NCBI GenBank assembly: GCA_028688995.1
Contig: JAQTXB010000011.1
Location: forward strand, 1 to 64,000
Origin: Aliarcobacter sp.
GTDB taxonomy: Bacteria; Campylobacterota; Campylobacteria; Campylobacterales; Arcobacteraceae
Reading direction: 5' to 3'
Length of the DNA: 64,000 bases
Below the pieces are notes generated by a model. The model did not search any database and had not been told where the DNA came from. It saw only the letters and a program-made list of their open reading frames with translations. This document shows, piece after piece, positions 37,429 through 47,026 of this stretch (its first letter is position 1; each line of letters opens with the position of its first letter). Position numbers and translations under genes: made by a program.

Positions 37429-39375
37429 TTAAATATTTTTTATCTTTTTAGCTTTAACATCATCTTTCCCATGGAATTCTTTGTTATTAGCATTTGTAAC
37501 AACTAATTTTGCAATTCTATCAGTTATTATTGAAACATCATGGGTTTGAGAAGCAACACTTGCATATTGTTGAGTTTGTTGGTCTAATTCTGTAACTGCA
37601 TCATTTATTTGTTCTATTCCACTAAGTTGCTCTTTGCTTGAAATCTCAATATTTGAAATTAGATTTATTGTTTGTTGGATATTTTCATTTAATTCTTTAT
37701 ATCCTTTTATCATATTATTGGCAATTTGTTTTCCATCATCGGCTTTTTTTCTTGCATTTTCAACTATTGTTTTTATCTCTCGAGCTGCATCAGCACTTCT
37801 ATTTGCAAGATTTCGAACTTCTGCTGCAACTACTGCAAAACCTTTGCCTGCTTCGCCAGCAGTTGCTGCTTCAACAGCTGCATTTAGACTTAGAATATTT
37901 GTTTGAAATGAAATTTGGTCAATTACAGTTATAGCTTCATTTATAGAATTAACTTGTTCATTTATCTCTTCCATAGCAAGAGTTGTTTGATTTGCTAGTT
38001 TCTCACCTTCATTTGCAGATATTGTTACACTGTTTGAATAACTTGCCATTTTTTCAATATTTTGCGTGTTGTTTCTTATATTTGAGGTAATTTGTTCTAA
38101 AGAAGCAGAAGTCTCTTCTAAAGATACAGCTGCTTTATTTGAGTTTATATTTAATTTATTTACATTTTCAATTAACATATTAGAACTTCTATCTAAAGTT
38201 AATCCATTTGATTTATTTTCAATTAACATCTCTGTAATTGAATCACCTAAATTATTTACACCAAAGGCTAATTTTAATAAATGTTCTTCCAAATTGTTTG
38301 AGTCTACTTTGTCTAAATAATCTAGTTTTGTATATTTTTCTAATACATGTAAAATATTATTGATATTTTCTTCTAGGGCATGACCCATATTATTAAATAC
38401 ACTTTTTAATTCATTAAGTGCTGGATTATTTGAATCTTTATTAATTCGTTGAGATAAATCACCATTTTTAAATTTATCTAAAATTTTTACAGTTTCAATA
38501 ATTAAAGCTTCATCTTTTTGTAGATTTTCTTGAATTAATTTAATACTTCCATTAACTACTTTTGACATTTCACCAAATTCATCTTTACTTTTATCATTGA
38601 GAAACTCAACTTCATCTTTTTCTTTATTTAAGTATGAGAAGAATGACAATAGACCATTTCTGAAATTGTTAAAAGATTTTATGATTACTCTTGAAATAAT
38701 AAATGAAATTAAACTAAATAATACTATAAAAATTATAGATAGAGTTATTAGTACTTTATCTTGATTATCTAAAGCCTCTTCTTTATATTTTAATGATTGA
38801 TTATGAATTTTATTTAAGCTTCTTTCTATAGCTTGTGTTGAATCCATCATTTGACCTAACATTGTTTCAATTTCATTTGTATCTTTATAAATTTTATTAC
38901 GAGAATTAGATATTTTTTGTTTTGAATATTTATCAAATAAATCTTGATACTCTTTTATATCTTTTAGTATTTCATTTATTGATTCGAAATTTTCTTGAAT
39001 AAACTCTAATTTTATATCTTTTAGTTTACTCACATCTGTATATAATCTTTTAAAGTCATCTTTTACTTTATCTGCTGTATCTTCGTCAATATTATTTGAA
39101 AACTCTTTTGCAGTAATTCTTGCATGTAAAGCTTTTATTATGTACTTATCAATTGTAATTGCTGTTTCAACTCCTAGTTTTGCCTTTGAAGTAAAGTAAC
39201 TATTTGTAAATCCAAAAATTAAAATAATAATTAAAAAAATTAATGGAAAGATTAAAAGTTTCATATTAATAGAAGACCTTTTTATCAAGAGTCTTTCAAA
39301 TGAGAATCTTTTTATTGAGAGTTTTAGCATATCTTTTTCATCCCTTATGATTGAATAATAATTATAATGTGACAT
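37429..39375 (-). CDS. Methyl-accepting chemotaxis protein with helical sensor
   Basis: As predicted, 648 residues; the true start may be one of the internal Met codons nearer TM1 (MLKLSIK near residue 16, or MKLLIFPL near 38). TM1 is about 40-57 and a 150-residue all-helical periplasmic region follows (four-helix-bundle type, [16 protein letters not shown]). TM2 is about 208-230, then come the linker and the signalling hairpin with tip [18 protein letters not shown]. The cytoplasmic half closely matches the MCP at 30241 (shared [24 protein letters not shown]), a paralogue with an exchanged sensor. The tail ends in VKAKKIKNI without a CheR pentapeptide. Confidence 0.92.
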   Translation of the reverse strand: MSHYNYYSIIRDEKDMLKLSIKRFSFERLLIKRSSINMKLLIFPLIFLIIILIFGFTNSYFTSKAKLGVETAITIDKYIIKALHARITAKEFSNNIDEDTADKVKDDFKRLYTDVSKLKDIKLEFIQENFESINEILKDIKEYQDLFDKYSKQKISNSRNKIYKDTNEIETMLGQMMDSTQAIERSLNKIHNQSLKYKEEALDNQDKVLITLSIIFIVLFSLISFIISRVIIKSFNNFRNGLLSFFSYLNKEKDEVEFLNDKSKDEFGEMSKVVNGSIKLIQENLQKDEALIIETVKILDKFKNGDLSQRINKDSNNPALNELKSVFNNMGHALEENINNILHVLEKYTKLDYLDKVDSNNLEEHLLKLAFGVNNLGDSITEMLIENKSNGLTLDRSSNMLIENVNKLNINSNKAAVSLEETSASLEQITSNIRNNTQNIEKMASYSNSVTISANEGEKLANQTTLAMEEINEQVNSINEAITVIDQISFQTNILSLNAAVEAATAGEAGKGFAVVAAEVRNLANRSADAAREIKTIVENARKKADDGKQIANNMIKGYKELNENIQQTINLISNIEISSKEQLSGIEQINDAVTELDQQTQQYASVASQTHDVSIITDRIAKLVVTNANNKEFHGKDDVKAKKIKNI

Positions 39376-39524
39376 ATGCTAGTTACAATATGATTACGAT
39401 TATTATAGTAATAAGTAATACAAATTAAGCAAATAAGGCATTTTATTAATAAATAATAGTGCAACCAATTTGTAATCAAGTGGGTTTACAATTAGCTTGA
39501 ACAAATTAACAAAGGTTATTCAAA

Positions 39525-40529
39525 ATGAAAAAAATTGCTTTATTAGCTCCGTTAGCTGCGCTTATGTTAAGTACATCAGTGTCTGCTGCAGATTTCAAAG
39601 GTAGTGGGGCATCATTCCCATTTAGTGTTTATCAATCATGGATTGGTGCTTACCATAAAGCAACAGGAATTGAGATTGATTATATTTCAAAAGGAAGTTC
39701 AGCAGGTATTAAAGATGCAGTTGAAAAAACTGTTGATTTTGCAGGTACTGATGCACCTTTAGATCCTTCTAAATTAGCAGAAGACAAATTATTACAATTT
39801 CCAGGTGTAGTTGGTGCAATTACTATGAGTTATAACATACCAAATACTCCTAAATTAAATTTAAGTAGAGCAGCTATTTCTGGTATTGCACTTGGTAATA
39901 TTGAATATTGGGATAATGATGTTATTGCATCTGCAAATAAAGGTGTAAAACTTCCACATGAAAAAATTACTTTTGTTCATAGAGCTGATGGTTCAGGAAC
40001 TACATTTAACTTTACTTACTTCTTAAGTAAAATTTCAAATGACTGGAAAGAACAATTTGGTGTAAAAAAAGATCTTAACTGGCCAGGTGATCACCATGTT
40101 GGTGGAAAAGGAAATACAGGAGTTGCAACTCTTATTAAACAAACTCCTTATTCTATTGGTTATGTTGATTATGCTGATGCTACAAGCAATCAACTTCAAA
40201 TGGCAATTATTGAAAATAAAGAAGGTTCATTTATTGCTCCTGAGTTAAAATCTTTCCAAGCTGCAGCTGCTAATGCTGATCTTGATCCTAAAAAAGATTT
40301 CTTTGCTGTAATTGCTGACCCAGCTGGAAAAGATGCATATCCAATCGTTGCTGCAACATTCATTTTAGTACCAAAAGAAAATATTGAAATGGACAAAAAA
40401 GTTACAGCATTTTATGACTGGTCATTTAAAAATGGTCAAGCATTGGCAACTGAGTTAGGATTCGTTCCACTTCCTGAAGCGTTAACTGCTAAAATTAGCC
40501 AATACTGGACTACAAACGGTATTAAATAA
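39525..40529 (+). CDS. pstS: Phosphate ABC transporter substrate-binding protein
   Basis: A 334-residue periplasmic protein with a signal peptide (about 1-21, ending SVSAA). Phosphate-binding motifs are visible: GSGASFPFSVYQSW, ISKGSSAGIKDA, FAGTDAPLD and HRADGSGTTFNFT. It binds phosphate with high affinity and delivers it to PstCA. About 33-55 bp before the ATG is an inverted TTGTAA (39470-39475) and TTACAA (39486-39491) that could be a regulator site; no clear match to a known Pho box was seen. A hairpin separates it from pstC. Confidence 0.95.
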   Translation: MKKIALLAPLAALMLSTSVSAADFKGSGASFPFSVYQSWIGAYHKATGIEIDYISKGSSAGIKDAVEKTVDFAGTDAPLDPSKLAEDKLLQFPGVVGAITMSYNIPNTPKLNLSRAAISGIALGNIEYWDNDVIASANKGVKLPHEKITFVHRADGSGTTFNFTYFLSKISNDWKEQFGVKKDLNWPGDHHVGGKGNTGVATLIKQTPYSIGYVDYADATSNQLQMAIIENKEGSFIAPELKSFQAAAANADLDPKKDFFAVIADPAGKDAYPIVAATFILVPKENIEMDKKVTAFYDWSFKNGQALATELGFVPLPEALTAKISQYWTTNGIK

Positions 40530-40545
40530 TATCTTTTTGATAAAG

Positions 40546-40575
40546 AAAGTAGTTAGGAATTTTCCTAGCTACTTT
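40546..40575 (+). terminator. Hairpin between pstS and pstC
   Basis: AAAGTAGTTAGGAA (40546-40559) pairs with TTCCTAGCTACTTT (40562-40575) with one G-T pair, followed by TATTTTTT. This is a good intrinsic terminator located 17 bp after the pstS stop and 79 bp before pstC. In a pst operon it would let most transcripts end after pstS, giving excess binding protein over permease. Confidence 0.8.
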
Positions 40576-40653
40576 TATTTTTTAAGAAAGAAGATAAGTT
40601 TTTAAAAGTGTATTTTATACATTTTTTAAAATTTATAAAGAATTGGTATCTGA

Positions 40654-41589
40654 ATGGAAAAAATCTTTAAAAATCTCTCTTTAATTAGTGCAAGTTTTGT
40701 TTTAATTGTATTGGTGGCTATTTTTATTAGTTTATTTAATTCTGCAAAACCTGCTATTAAAGAGTTTGGGCTAGGATTTGTAACTGAATCTGCTTGGGGA
40801 AAAGATGTTCCTGTTGAAAAGGGAGCTGCTGATGCTACAAAAGTAGCTAAGGAAAAACCTATAGTTTATGATGAGTTACTTATGGATAACGATGACACAA
40901 TAACTAAAACAATCTACGGTGGTTTAGTACCAATTATTGGTACTTTACTTTCAACATTGATTGCTATGGCTTTTGCTTTACCAATTGCTATGGGAATAGC
41001 TGTATTCTTAGCAGAAATTGCTCCTAAAAATATCTCAAATGTGGTTGGAATTGCAATTGAATTACTAGCTGCGATTCCAAGTATTATTTTTGGTATGTGG
41101 GGACTATTTTATTTTGCTCCTATAGTTCAAGATATTGTTGGAGGTTATCAAGTATCACTTCTAACTGCTGGACTTGTTCTTGGAGTTATGATTCTTCCAT
41201 TTATGGCAGCAATTACAAGAGATAGTATGCGAACAACTCCTGATGTATTAAAAGAGTCAGCTTATGCATTGGGAGCTACAAAATTTGAAGTTATCAAAGA
41301 TATTATCTTTCCTTATTCAAAAAAAGGAATTATAGGTTCAATTATCCTTGCCCTTGGTCGAGCTTTAGGTGAAACAATGGCAGTTGCTTTTTTAATTGGT
41401 TCAATATTTGTTTTACCTCAAAAATTAAATGACCCAACTGTATCAATTCCAGTTGCAATGGCAAATAATTTTGGTGAAGCTTCAGGTCTTGCTTTATCAT
41501 CACTATTTTATTTGGCATTTTTATTATTCATAATTAGCTTTTTAGTTATATCAATTGCTAAGTTCTATTTTTTAAGAAAGGCTAATTAA
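40654..41589 (+). CDS. pstC: Phosphate ABC transporter permease PstC
   Basis: A 311-residue permease with six main hydrophobic segments. The ABC-coupling loop EAA motif is seen as KESAYALGATKFEVIKDIIFPYSKKGI (given in part: ALGATKFEV), and GRALGETMAVAFLIG is the usual following helix. Between TM1 and TM2 is a roughly 50-residue periplasmic insert (EFGLGFVTESAWGKD, then KPIVYDELLMDND). It shares its stop/start junction with pstA (overlap of 1 bp) and works with PstA and PstB to import phosphate. Confidence 0.94.
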   Translation: MEKIFKNLSLISASFVLIVLVAIFISLFNSAKPAIKEFGLGFVTESAWGKDVPVEKGAADATKVAKEKPIVYDELLMDNDDTITKTIYGGLVPIIGTLLSTLIAMAFALPIAMGIAVFLAEIAPKNISNVVGIAIELLAAIPSIIFGMWGLFYFAPIVQDIVGGYQVSLLTAGLVLGVMILPFMAAITRDSMRTTPDVLKESAYALGATKFEVIKDIIFPYSKKGIIGSIILALGRALGETMAVAFLIGSIFVLPQKLNDPTVSIPVAMANNFGEASGLALSSLFYLAFLLFIISFLVISIAKFYFLRKAN

Positions 41590-42392
41590 TGAGATTACTT
41601 ACAAATAAAATTATTTTAATATTATCAACTCTTTCAGCAATAGTAGGGTTATCCTTTCTAGCTTGGATATTAATAACTTTAATGGCAAAAGGACTTTCGT
41701 CTTTTCATCTTTCACTATTTTTTACAGATTTAATTGATGGTGGGCTTAGAAATCTAATTATTGGTCAATTCATAATTGCTGGAATTGCTTCTTGTATTGG
41801 TATTCCAATTGGTATGTTAGCTGGAATTTATCTTCAAGAGTATGGAAATGGTAAGTTTGTTAGATTAATTAGAGACCTAAGTGATATTATGATGAGTGCT
41901 CCATCAATTGTTATTGGAGCATTCGTTTATGCAGTTGTTGTTGTTCCAACGGGAGGAACAAGTGGATTTGCTGGAAGTATTGCCCTTGCAGTTATGATGA
42001 TTCCAATTGTTATTAACACAACTGATAATATGTTATCACTTGTTCCAAAAGAGTTAAGAGAAGCAGGAATGGCATTGGGTGCAAGTAAATATAGAGTTAT
42101 CCTTGATATTATTATCAAAGCTGCAAAAGTTGGGATAATGACAGGTTTACTTTTATCATTTGCAAGAATCATTGGTGAAACTGCACCTTTACTTTTTACA
42201 AGTGAAACAAGTAACTTTTTTAGTTTAGATTTGAGTGAGGCTTACCCATCTTTGACGGTAAGTATTTATAACCTTGCAAATGACCCTACGGAAGCAAGTA
42301 GAGATTTAGCTTGGGCAGCATCATTTATACTTACAATTTTGGTTTTAGTTATAAACCTAATTGGAAGATTTATTACAAGACACAAAGGATAG
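41589..42392 (+). CDS. pstA: Phosphate ABC transporter permease PstA
   Basis: A 267-residue permease with six hydrophobic segments. The coupling loop is seen as [16 protein letters not shown], followed by the helix with [13 protein letters not shown], a strong PstA signature. It pairs with PstC in the inner membrane. The start overlaps the pstC stop by one base (TAATG). The pstB ATG follows after 4 bp. Confidence 0.94.
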   Translation: MRLLTNKIILILSTLSAIVGLSFLAWILITLMAKGLSSFHLSLFFTDLIDGGLRNLIIGQFIIAGIASCIGIPIGMLAGIYLQEYGNGKFVRLIRDLSDIMMSAPSIVIGAFVYAVVVVPTGGTSGFAGSIALAVMMIPIVINTTDNMLSLVPKELREAGMALGASKYRVILDIIIKAAKVGIMTGLLLSFARIIGETAPLLFTSETSNFFSLDLSEAYPSLTVSIYNLANDPTEASRDLAWAASFILTILVLVINLIGRFITRHKG

Positions 42393-42396
42393 AATA

Positions 42397-43179
42397 ATGC
42401 CAATTATGCGTATAGAAGATTTTAGTTTTACTTATGCTTCATCACAAACTAGATCGTTAAATAATATTAATTTAGAAATTAAAAAAAATACAATCACTGC
42501 TTTAATCGGACCTAGTGGATGCGGAAAGTCAACACTTCTTAGAGCTTTAAATAGAATTCATGATTTATATCCTGGTAATAAATACGAGGGTAAAGTAATG
42601 CTTTTAAATGAAGAAAAGCAAGAGATGGAAAATATCCTTGAAATAAAAAAAGAGAATGAATTTATTCAATTAAGACAACGAGTTGGTATGATATTTCAAA
42701 AACCAACACCATTTCCGATGAGTATTTTTGATAATGTTGCTTATGGTTTAAGAATATCAGGAATTAAAAATAAAAGTGAATTAGAAGGTCGAGTAGAAAT
42801 GGCTTTAAAAGGAAGTGCTTTATTCGGTGAAGTAAAAGACCGTATGAATAAAAGTGCTATGGGTTTAAGTGGAGGACAACAACAACGTTTATGTATTGCA
42901 AGAGCAGTTGCACTAAAACCTGAACTTTTACTTTTTGATGAACCAACATCTGCCCTTGACCCAATCTCAACTGCTGCTATTGAAGAGTTAATTGTTGAGT
43001 TAAAAAAAGATGTAAGTATTGCTATTGTTACACACAATATGCAACAAGCAAGTCGTATAAGTAATTATACAGCCTTTATGTATCTTGGTGATTTAGTAGA
43101 ATTTAATGACACAGATAAAATTTTTATTAATCCAGAAAAGAAAAAAACAGAAGATTATATTACGGGGAGATTTGGGTGA
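42397..43179 (+). CDS. pstB: Phosphate ABC transporter ATP-binding protein
   Basis: A 260-residue ABC ATPase. Walker A is GPSGCGKST, the Q loop follows in [20 protein letters not shown] (PstB-typical), the signature is LSGGQQQR, Walker B is [13 protein letters not shown] and the switch His is in VTHNM. The reading frame is open from 42361 inside pstA, but the ATG at 42397 has the RBS AAGGA and gives the normal length and N-terminus, so it is chosen. The phoU start overlaps the stop by 1 bp. Confidence 0.95.
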   Translation: MPIMRIEDFSFTYASSQTRSLNNINLEIKKNTITALIGPSGCGKSTLLRALNRIHDLYPGNKYEGKVMLLNEEKQEMENILEIKKENEFIQLRQRVGMIFQKPTPFPMSIFDNVAYGLRISGIKNKSELEGRVEMALKGSALFGEVKDRMNKSAMGLSGGQQQRLCIARAVALKPELLLFDEPTSALDPISTAAIEELIVELKKDVSIAIVTHNMQQASRISNYTAFMYLGDLVEFNDTDKIFINPEKKKTEDYITGRFG

Positions 43180-43844
43180 TGTTAAAAGATTATAGTGATA
43201 AATTAGACGAAATAAATGTTAAGATGTTGGCCATTACACAGGATATTCTAGAAGCAAATGAACATATACTTTCAGGCTTACAAGAGTGTAATAAAGAGTT
43301 ATTAGATAATGCAAAAAATAAGCTAAAAAATATGAGTGCAAGAACTACAGATATTGATAACTCAATAGTTAAAATATTAGCTCTTTATTCACCAGAAGCA
43401 AAAGATTTACGATTTGCAGTATCTTTTTTTAAAATGTCAAATGAACTTCTAAGAGCCTCTTCAAATACAAGAACTTTTATTTCAGGTTTAAGTAATTATT
43501 GTACAGAATTAGATGAAACAACAGTAAAAGATTTTGCAGTACCTATGCAAAAATCAACAATTGAGTGTTTATCTAATGTTGTAAAAATGATAAAAAGCAC
43601 TTCTAATGATGAGATACAAGAATTTTTTAATCAAATTGTTATTTCAGAAAATAAAACTGATGAATATTATGAACTTTTACAAGATAGTATTTATAAAAAA
43701 GCTCCAAATATTGATGATTTTGGTAAATTTACTAAAATATTAAGAGCACTAAGAAAAAGTGAAAAAATAGCTGATAGAGCTTTAGATGTAGGAACACTGA
43801 TACATTTTGCAAAAATTGGTGGTAAATTAGGTCCTTTAGAATAA
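43179..43844 (+). CDS. phoU: PhoU-like phosphate regulator
   Basis: About 221 residues, all-helical, with two PhoU-type three-helix bundles. These include the charged DIDNSIVKILALYSPEAKDLRFAV-type helix (seen in part as LYSPEAKDLRF, matching the usual QAPxARDLR) and ALRKSEKIADRALDVG in the second half. PhoU links Pst transport to the PhoR kinase and limits phosphate uptake. The ATG (43179) overlaps the pstB stop (TGATG). The GTG three bases earlier is also possible. It is the last gene of the pst operon. Confidence 0.88.
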   Translation: MLKDYSDKLDEINVKMLAITQDILEANEHILSGLQECNKELLDNAKNKLKNMSARTTDIDNSIVKILALYSPEAKDLRFAVSFFKMSNELLRASSNTRTFISGLSNYCTELDETTVKDFAVPMQKSTIECLSNVVKMIKSTSNDEIQEFFNQIVISENKTDEYYELLQDSIYKKAPNIDDFGKFTKILRALRKSEKIADRALDVGTLIHFAKIGGKLGPLE

Positions 43845-43977
43845 TTTGATAAATAATGAGTCCAAATATCACAAACTTTAAAATTAATCAAAAAATAAAA
43901 GACTAAAACAAACACTTTTTTCTAGAGGGAATTTTTCTTGCAAGTTTAATTCACCGTTAAATAGAAAAAGGAAACAG

Positions 43978-44583
43978 ATGGTTTTAGATATGAATATTGA
44001 GTTAGCAGGAATAGATGAAGAGTTTTTAGATAACTTTGCAGAATTAATTGAAGATACAAGAGTAGAGTATTTTATAATAAATCCAAGAAGCAAAGAGGAT
44101 TTAGAAAAAACTCAAGAGTTATGTGAAGAGTTTGAAAGATTTAAATACACACTTCCACTTGAATTTAAAAATCAAAAAGATAAAAACTGTGTAGCTATGA
44201 GAATCACAAAACCAGATGAGTTAAACTTGGTAGAAGATTTACCTTTAGTTATAGATTCAGATAACTTAGATGATGAATTTATAACTACTTTAAATAATTA
44301 TGCAATAAAAGGTGTAGTTTTAAATGCAAAAGAGAGTGATAATAGACTTTTTAATTTTGCATATTCTGTTTCCCATGATTCACTAAAAGATTGGACTAAA
44401 AAAGGAATAACTGATACAGATTACAATAAAATTGCACTTCAAAGTGATTATCCAAAATATAGCTATGATGAACTTTTTGATGTATTATTAAAAGACATTT
44501 CTGATTTAACTTTTAGAGCAGAACAAACAATTGCTGCTGGTGGAACAAGAACTGTATTAAAAACTTTTGGATTTTTTAAATAA
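43978..44583 (+). CDS. Conserved protein of unknown function
   Basis: A 201-residue soluble protein I do not recognise. It alternates short strands and helices (VEYFIINPRS, CVAMRITKPDEL, LPLVIDSDNL, IKGVVLNAKES, IALQSDYPKYSYDEL) in a way that recalls part of a TIM barrel, with a faint likeness to TatD-type hydrolases near QSDYP. The metal-binding HxH of that family is missing. The start has AAGGAAACAG just upstream. It stands alone between phoU and the DUF2721 gene. The 133 bp before it are AT-rich and show no feature other than this RBS. Confidence 0.5.
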   Translation: MVLDMNIELAGIDEEFLDNFAELIEDTRVEYFIINPRSKEDLEKTQELCEEFERFKYTLPLEFKNQKDKNCVAMRITKPDELNLVEDLPLVIDSDNLDDEFITTLNNYAIKGVVLNAKESDNRLFNFAYSVSHDSLKDWTKKGITDTDYNKIALQSDYPKYSYDELFDVLLKDISDLTFRAEQTIAAGGTRTVLKTFGFFK

Positions 44584-44661
44584 TAAAGGAAAAAAATAGA
44601 AGTTCTTTCTTCCCTTTTCCTCTTTTTTTGTTACAATGCCTAAAATTATTAAAGGCCTTAT

Positions 44662-45060
44662 ATGGAAATAGAAATTTCAACACCTGCACTATTATTCCCA
44701 GCTATTTCACTACTTCTTTTAGCATATACAAATCGTTTTTTAACAACTGGACAACTTATTCGCTCAATCAGTCATCAAGCACGAGAACATGGTGGACAAG
44801 AACTTGCAGGACAAATCGATAACTTAAAAAAAAGATTGGAACTTACAAAATGGATGCAATTTTTTGGAGTAGTTTCAATGCTAATGTGTACAATCTCAAT
44901 GTTTTCTCTTTTTCTAGGATTTCATGACATAGGTAAAAAGATATTTGGATTAAGTTTACTTACAATGTGTTTGTCTTTATGTATTTCATTATGGGAAGTT
45001 TATATCTCTTCAAATGCTTTGAATTTGGAGTTAAAAGATTTGCATGAGAAGTGTAAATAA
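44662..45060 (+). CDS. DUF2721 membrane protein
   Basis: A 132-residue protein with three hydrophobic segments (about 8-24, 66-85, 92-112) and the family pattern SLLLLAYTNRFLTTGQLIR, then RLELTKWMQFFGVVSMLMC and WEVYISSNAL. DUF2721 proteins are small inner-membrane proteins of unknown role. The start ATG at 44662 is the first in frame with this pattern. It is convergent with the esterase gene, with 8 bp between. Confidence 0.8.
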   Translation: MEIEISTPALLFPAISLLLLAYTNRFLTTGQLIRSISHQAREHGGQELAGQIDNLKKRLELTKWMQFFGVVSMLMCTISMFSLFLGFHDIGKKIFGLSLLTMCLSLCISLWEVYISSNALNLELKDLHEKCK

Positions 45061-45068
45061 AATATATT

Positions 45069-45965
45069 TTATTTCAACACAGATTTTAAAAAATCATCTA
45101 TAATTTTGCTATATGTAGGCTCTTTTCCCAATAATAAATTAATATCTTTGTGACTCATTGCTTCTGGAACTAGAAGTGTTTGAGTTCCAAAACTTTTTGC
45201 TTTATCTAAAAAACTTTTAGATTGAGGGCAAGCTTCATCTCTTTTTGTTGAGCAAACAGCAAGTAAAGGCATTCGTTTGTTTGTTAGTTGGTGAAGAGGT
45301 GAGAGACTTTGCCAATACTCTTTATTATCTCCAAATGCACGATCATATAAACGAAGATGTTTTTCATTCATCAATGTAGGAGTATCCATCACTGCACTAT
45401 CTAGAAAAATAGCAGCAATTGGTTGAATAATTCCATATTGTGAATATAATGATGAAGATGAAGCAATCATCGCAATTAAATGTGCTCCTGCTGAATGTCC
45501 CATTAAAATTACTCTATTTTTATCTCCACCCCATGATGCGCATTTTGATTGAATCACACCTAAGGCTTTGGCAACTTCTGTTAATTGATTACTTACAGGT
45601 GTTGATGATAACATTGGGTAATTAATAGAAACTAAAATATATCCACGTTCTTTTACCCAATAATTGACTTTATTTTCAACTACACTTTGATTTTTTTTAT
45701 CTCCAAACATCCAAGCTCCACCATGCACCATAAAAATAATAGGTGCATTTGTTGTTGTATGAATTGGTAGATAAACGTCAAATTTCTCTTTATTTTGGTT
45801 TCCATAGGAAATATTAGAAAGTAAACGAACATCTTGATTGATTATTGCATCTTTTTCTTCGCTTTCATTTTCTGTTATAAAATCTCTTAATATACCAGCA
45901 TTTAGTATTTGTACTACAAATCCAATACATAGGATTACTTTTATAAAATTTTTAATATTAGCCAT
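45069..45965 (-). CDS. Exported alpha/beta hydrolase (esterase/lipase type)
   Basis: A 298-residue protein with a signal peptide (about 1-23). The oxyanion-hole motif is MVHGGAWMFGD and the nucleophile elbow GHSAGAHL; the catalytic His is probably in EAMSHKDI, and the Asp in a preceding strand (CSTKRDEACP). This is the layout of the carboxylesterase/hormone-sensitive-lipase group. The substrate is unknown. It starts 30 bp from the Nudix gene stop, so they may be co-transcribed. Confidence 0.85.
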   Translation of the reverse strand: MANIKNFIKVILCIGFVVQILNAGILRDFITENESEEKDAIINQDVRLLSNISYGNQNKEKFDVYLPIHTTTNAPIIFMVHGGAWMFGDKKNQSVVENKVNYWVKERGYILVSINYPMLSSTPVSNQLTEVAKALGVIQSKCASWGGDKNRVILMGHSAGAHLIAMIASSSSLYSQYGIIQPIAAIFLDSAVMDTPTLMNEKHLRLYDRAFGDNKEYWQSLSPLHQLTNKRMPLLAVCSTKRDEACPQSKSFLDKAKSFGTQTLLVPEAMSHKDINLLLGKEPTYSKIIDDFLKSVLK

Positions 45966-45995
45966 CTAAAAATCCTTAAATAAAAATAGATTATA

Positions 45996-46406
45996 TTATT
46001 CGTTTTCTAAAAAATCCAAAATAATTTTCTTATGGTCAAAAACCAATTTCTCAAGTGGAATTTCATCTTTTTTATATACATAAACCTCTTTTGCATCATC
46101 TTGAGCAAGAGGTTCTCCATAAGCTTTACAAACATAAACAATAGATGCTGTATGAAATCTTTCATCTCTTGCGGGGTCTGAATAAACTCCAAGAAGTGAC
46201 TCAATTGTAACATCAAGTGAAGTTTCCTCTTTCATTTCTCGAACAACTGCATTTTCAACAGTTTCACCAATGTCAACAAATCCACCAGGAATTGCCATAC
46301 CAAGAGGTCTGTTTAGTCTTTCAATTAAAACAATACCTCTAAAATTTTCATTTTCATCATATAGTTTTATTATTCCATCAACTGCTAAAAATGGTGTTTT
46401 TATCAT
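45996..46406 (-). CDS. Nudix hydrolase
   Basis: A 136-residue protein with a full Nudix box, GGFVDIGETVENAVVREMKEE (seen as G-x5-E-x7-RE-x2-EE), which binds Mg and cleaves nucleoside-diphosphate-linked compounds. The rest has LIERLNRPLGMAIPGG at the start and SVYSDPARDERFHT-like residues after the box, as in ADP-ribose pyrophosphatases and NUDT-type sanitising enzymes. The specific substrate is not clear. It lies between the esterase and the CcdAB pair on the same strand. Confidence 0.9.
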   Translation of the reverse strand: MIKTPFLAVDGIIKLYDENENFRGIVLIERLNRPLGMAIPGGFVDIGETVENAVVREMKEETSLDVTIESLLGVYSDPARDERFHTASIVYVCKAYGEPLAQDDAKEVYVYKKDEIPLEKLVFDHKKIILDFLENE

Positions 46407-46426
46407 TTGTTTTTTCCTTTTTGTTT

Positions 46427-46732
46427 TTAAAATCCATAAATCAAAAAATCAATAGAGTTTTTAATCTCTTCTTTTTGATTATCTAAAGATGTAACTTTAT
46501 TCTTCAACTCATTTTTATGAACTGCACCCATTTGAGAAGTTGTCAAATAAACCTTTTGATTTTCTATAACAAACTCTTTTGTCAAACCTTTGAAATCATT
46601 TTTATCTTTTACAAGTGGAATTACAACTCTTGTGTTTATAGAATCTAAAATATCATTTTGAATATCCAAAAGATAAGGAACTTTTTCATTTGTAAGTTCA
46701 TTTTCATTTTTATATACATCAAATTGAGCCAT
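46427..46732 (-). CDS. ccdB: CcdB-family toxin
   Basis: A 101-residue protein aligned by eye with E. coli CcdB across its length: MAQFDVYKN, YLLDIQNDILDSINTRVVIPL, MGAVHKNELKN, and the C-terminal IKNSIDFLIYGF. That tail matches the gyrase-poisoning end of CcdB (IKNAINLMFWGI), although the final Trp-Gly-Ile is Tyr-Gly-Phe. CcdB traps DNA gyrase on cut DNA. Its start overlaps the antitoxin stop by one base (TAATG), the normal ccdAB layout with antitoxin first. Confidence 0.88.
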   Translation of the reverse strand: MAQFDVYKNENELTNEKVPYLLDIQNDILDSINTRVVIPLVKDKNDFKGLTKEFVIENQKVYLTTSQMGAVHKNELKNKVTSLDNQKEEIKNSIDFLIYGF

Positions 46733-46974
46733 TAAAATATCCTACTATGTTTTAAAATAAGCCCATCTTCATCTATTTTTTTATTATAAGATTCTATTGC
46801 TTCCTTATTCTCTTTTTCCCATTGCTTTTTTTTATCATTTTTTGAAGAGATATTTAGGTAATTTGTTAAGGCTTCTCTTATAATTTGAGTTTTCTTTTTT
46901 CCACTTTTTTGGGCAACTTCATCAAGATTTGTAAGTAGTTCGTCTTCTAAAGTAATAGTCATTTTTCTTGTCAT
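46732..46974 (-). CDS. ccdA: Ribbon-helix-helix antitoxin (CcdA-like)
   Basis: An 80-residue protein with an N-terminal ribbon-helix-helix (MTITLEDELLTNLDEVAQKSGKKKTQIIREAL, seen in part) and a charged C-terminal tail (about 50-80) that would wrap the toxin. An upstream in-frame ATG exists at 47001, but AAAGGAG lies 7 bp before the ATG at 46974, which gives the usual MTRKMTI start. It should neutralise the CcdB-type toxin and repress the operon. Its fold is closer to general RHH antitoxins than to F-plasmid CcdA. Confidence 0.8.
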   Translation of the reverse strand: MTRKMTITLEDELLTNLDEVAQKSGKKKTQIIREALTNYLNISSKNDKKKQWEKENKEAIESYNKKIDEDGLILKHSRIF

Positions 46975-47026
46975 AATAACTCCTTTACCATATTTTACCA
47001 TACTTTTTAAAACATTATTTCTATTG

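Noticed and set aside
37634-37934. Plus-strand open frames opposite the second MCP
   Set aside because: They are mirror frames of the conserved MCP signalling domain with leucine- and phenylalanine-rich nonsense translations.
42361-42396. Open frame upstream of the pstB ATG
   Set aside because: It lies within pstA and lacks a ribosome-binding site; the ATG at 42397 has one and gives the usual N-terminus.
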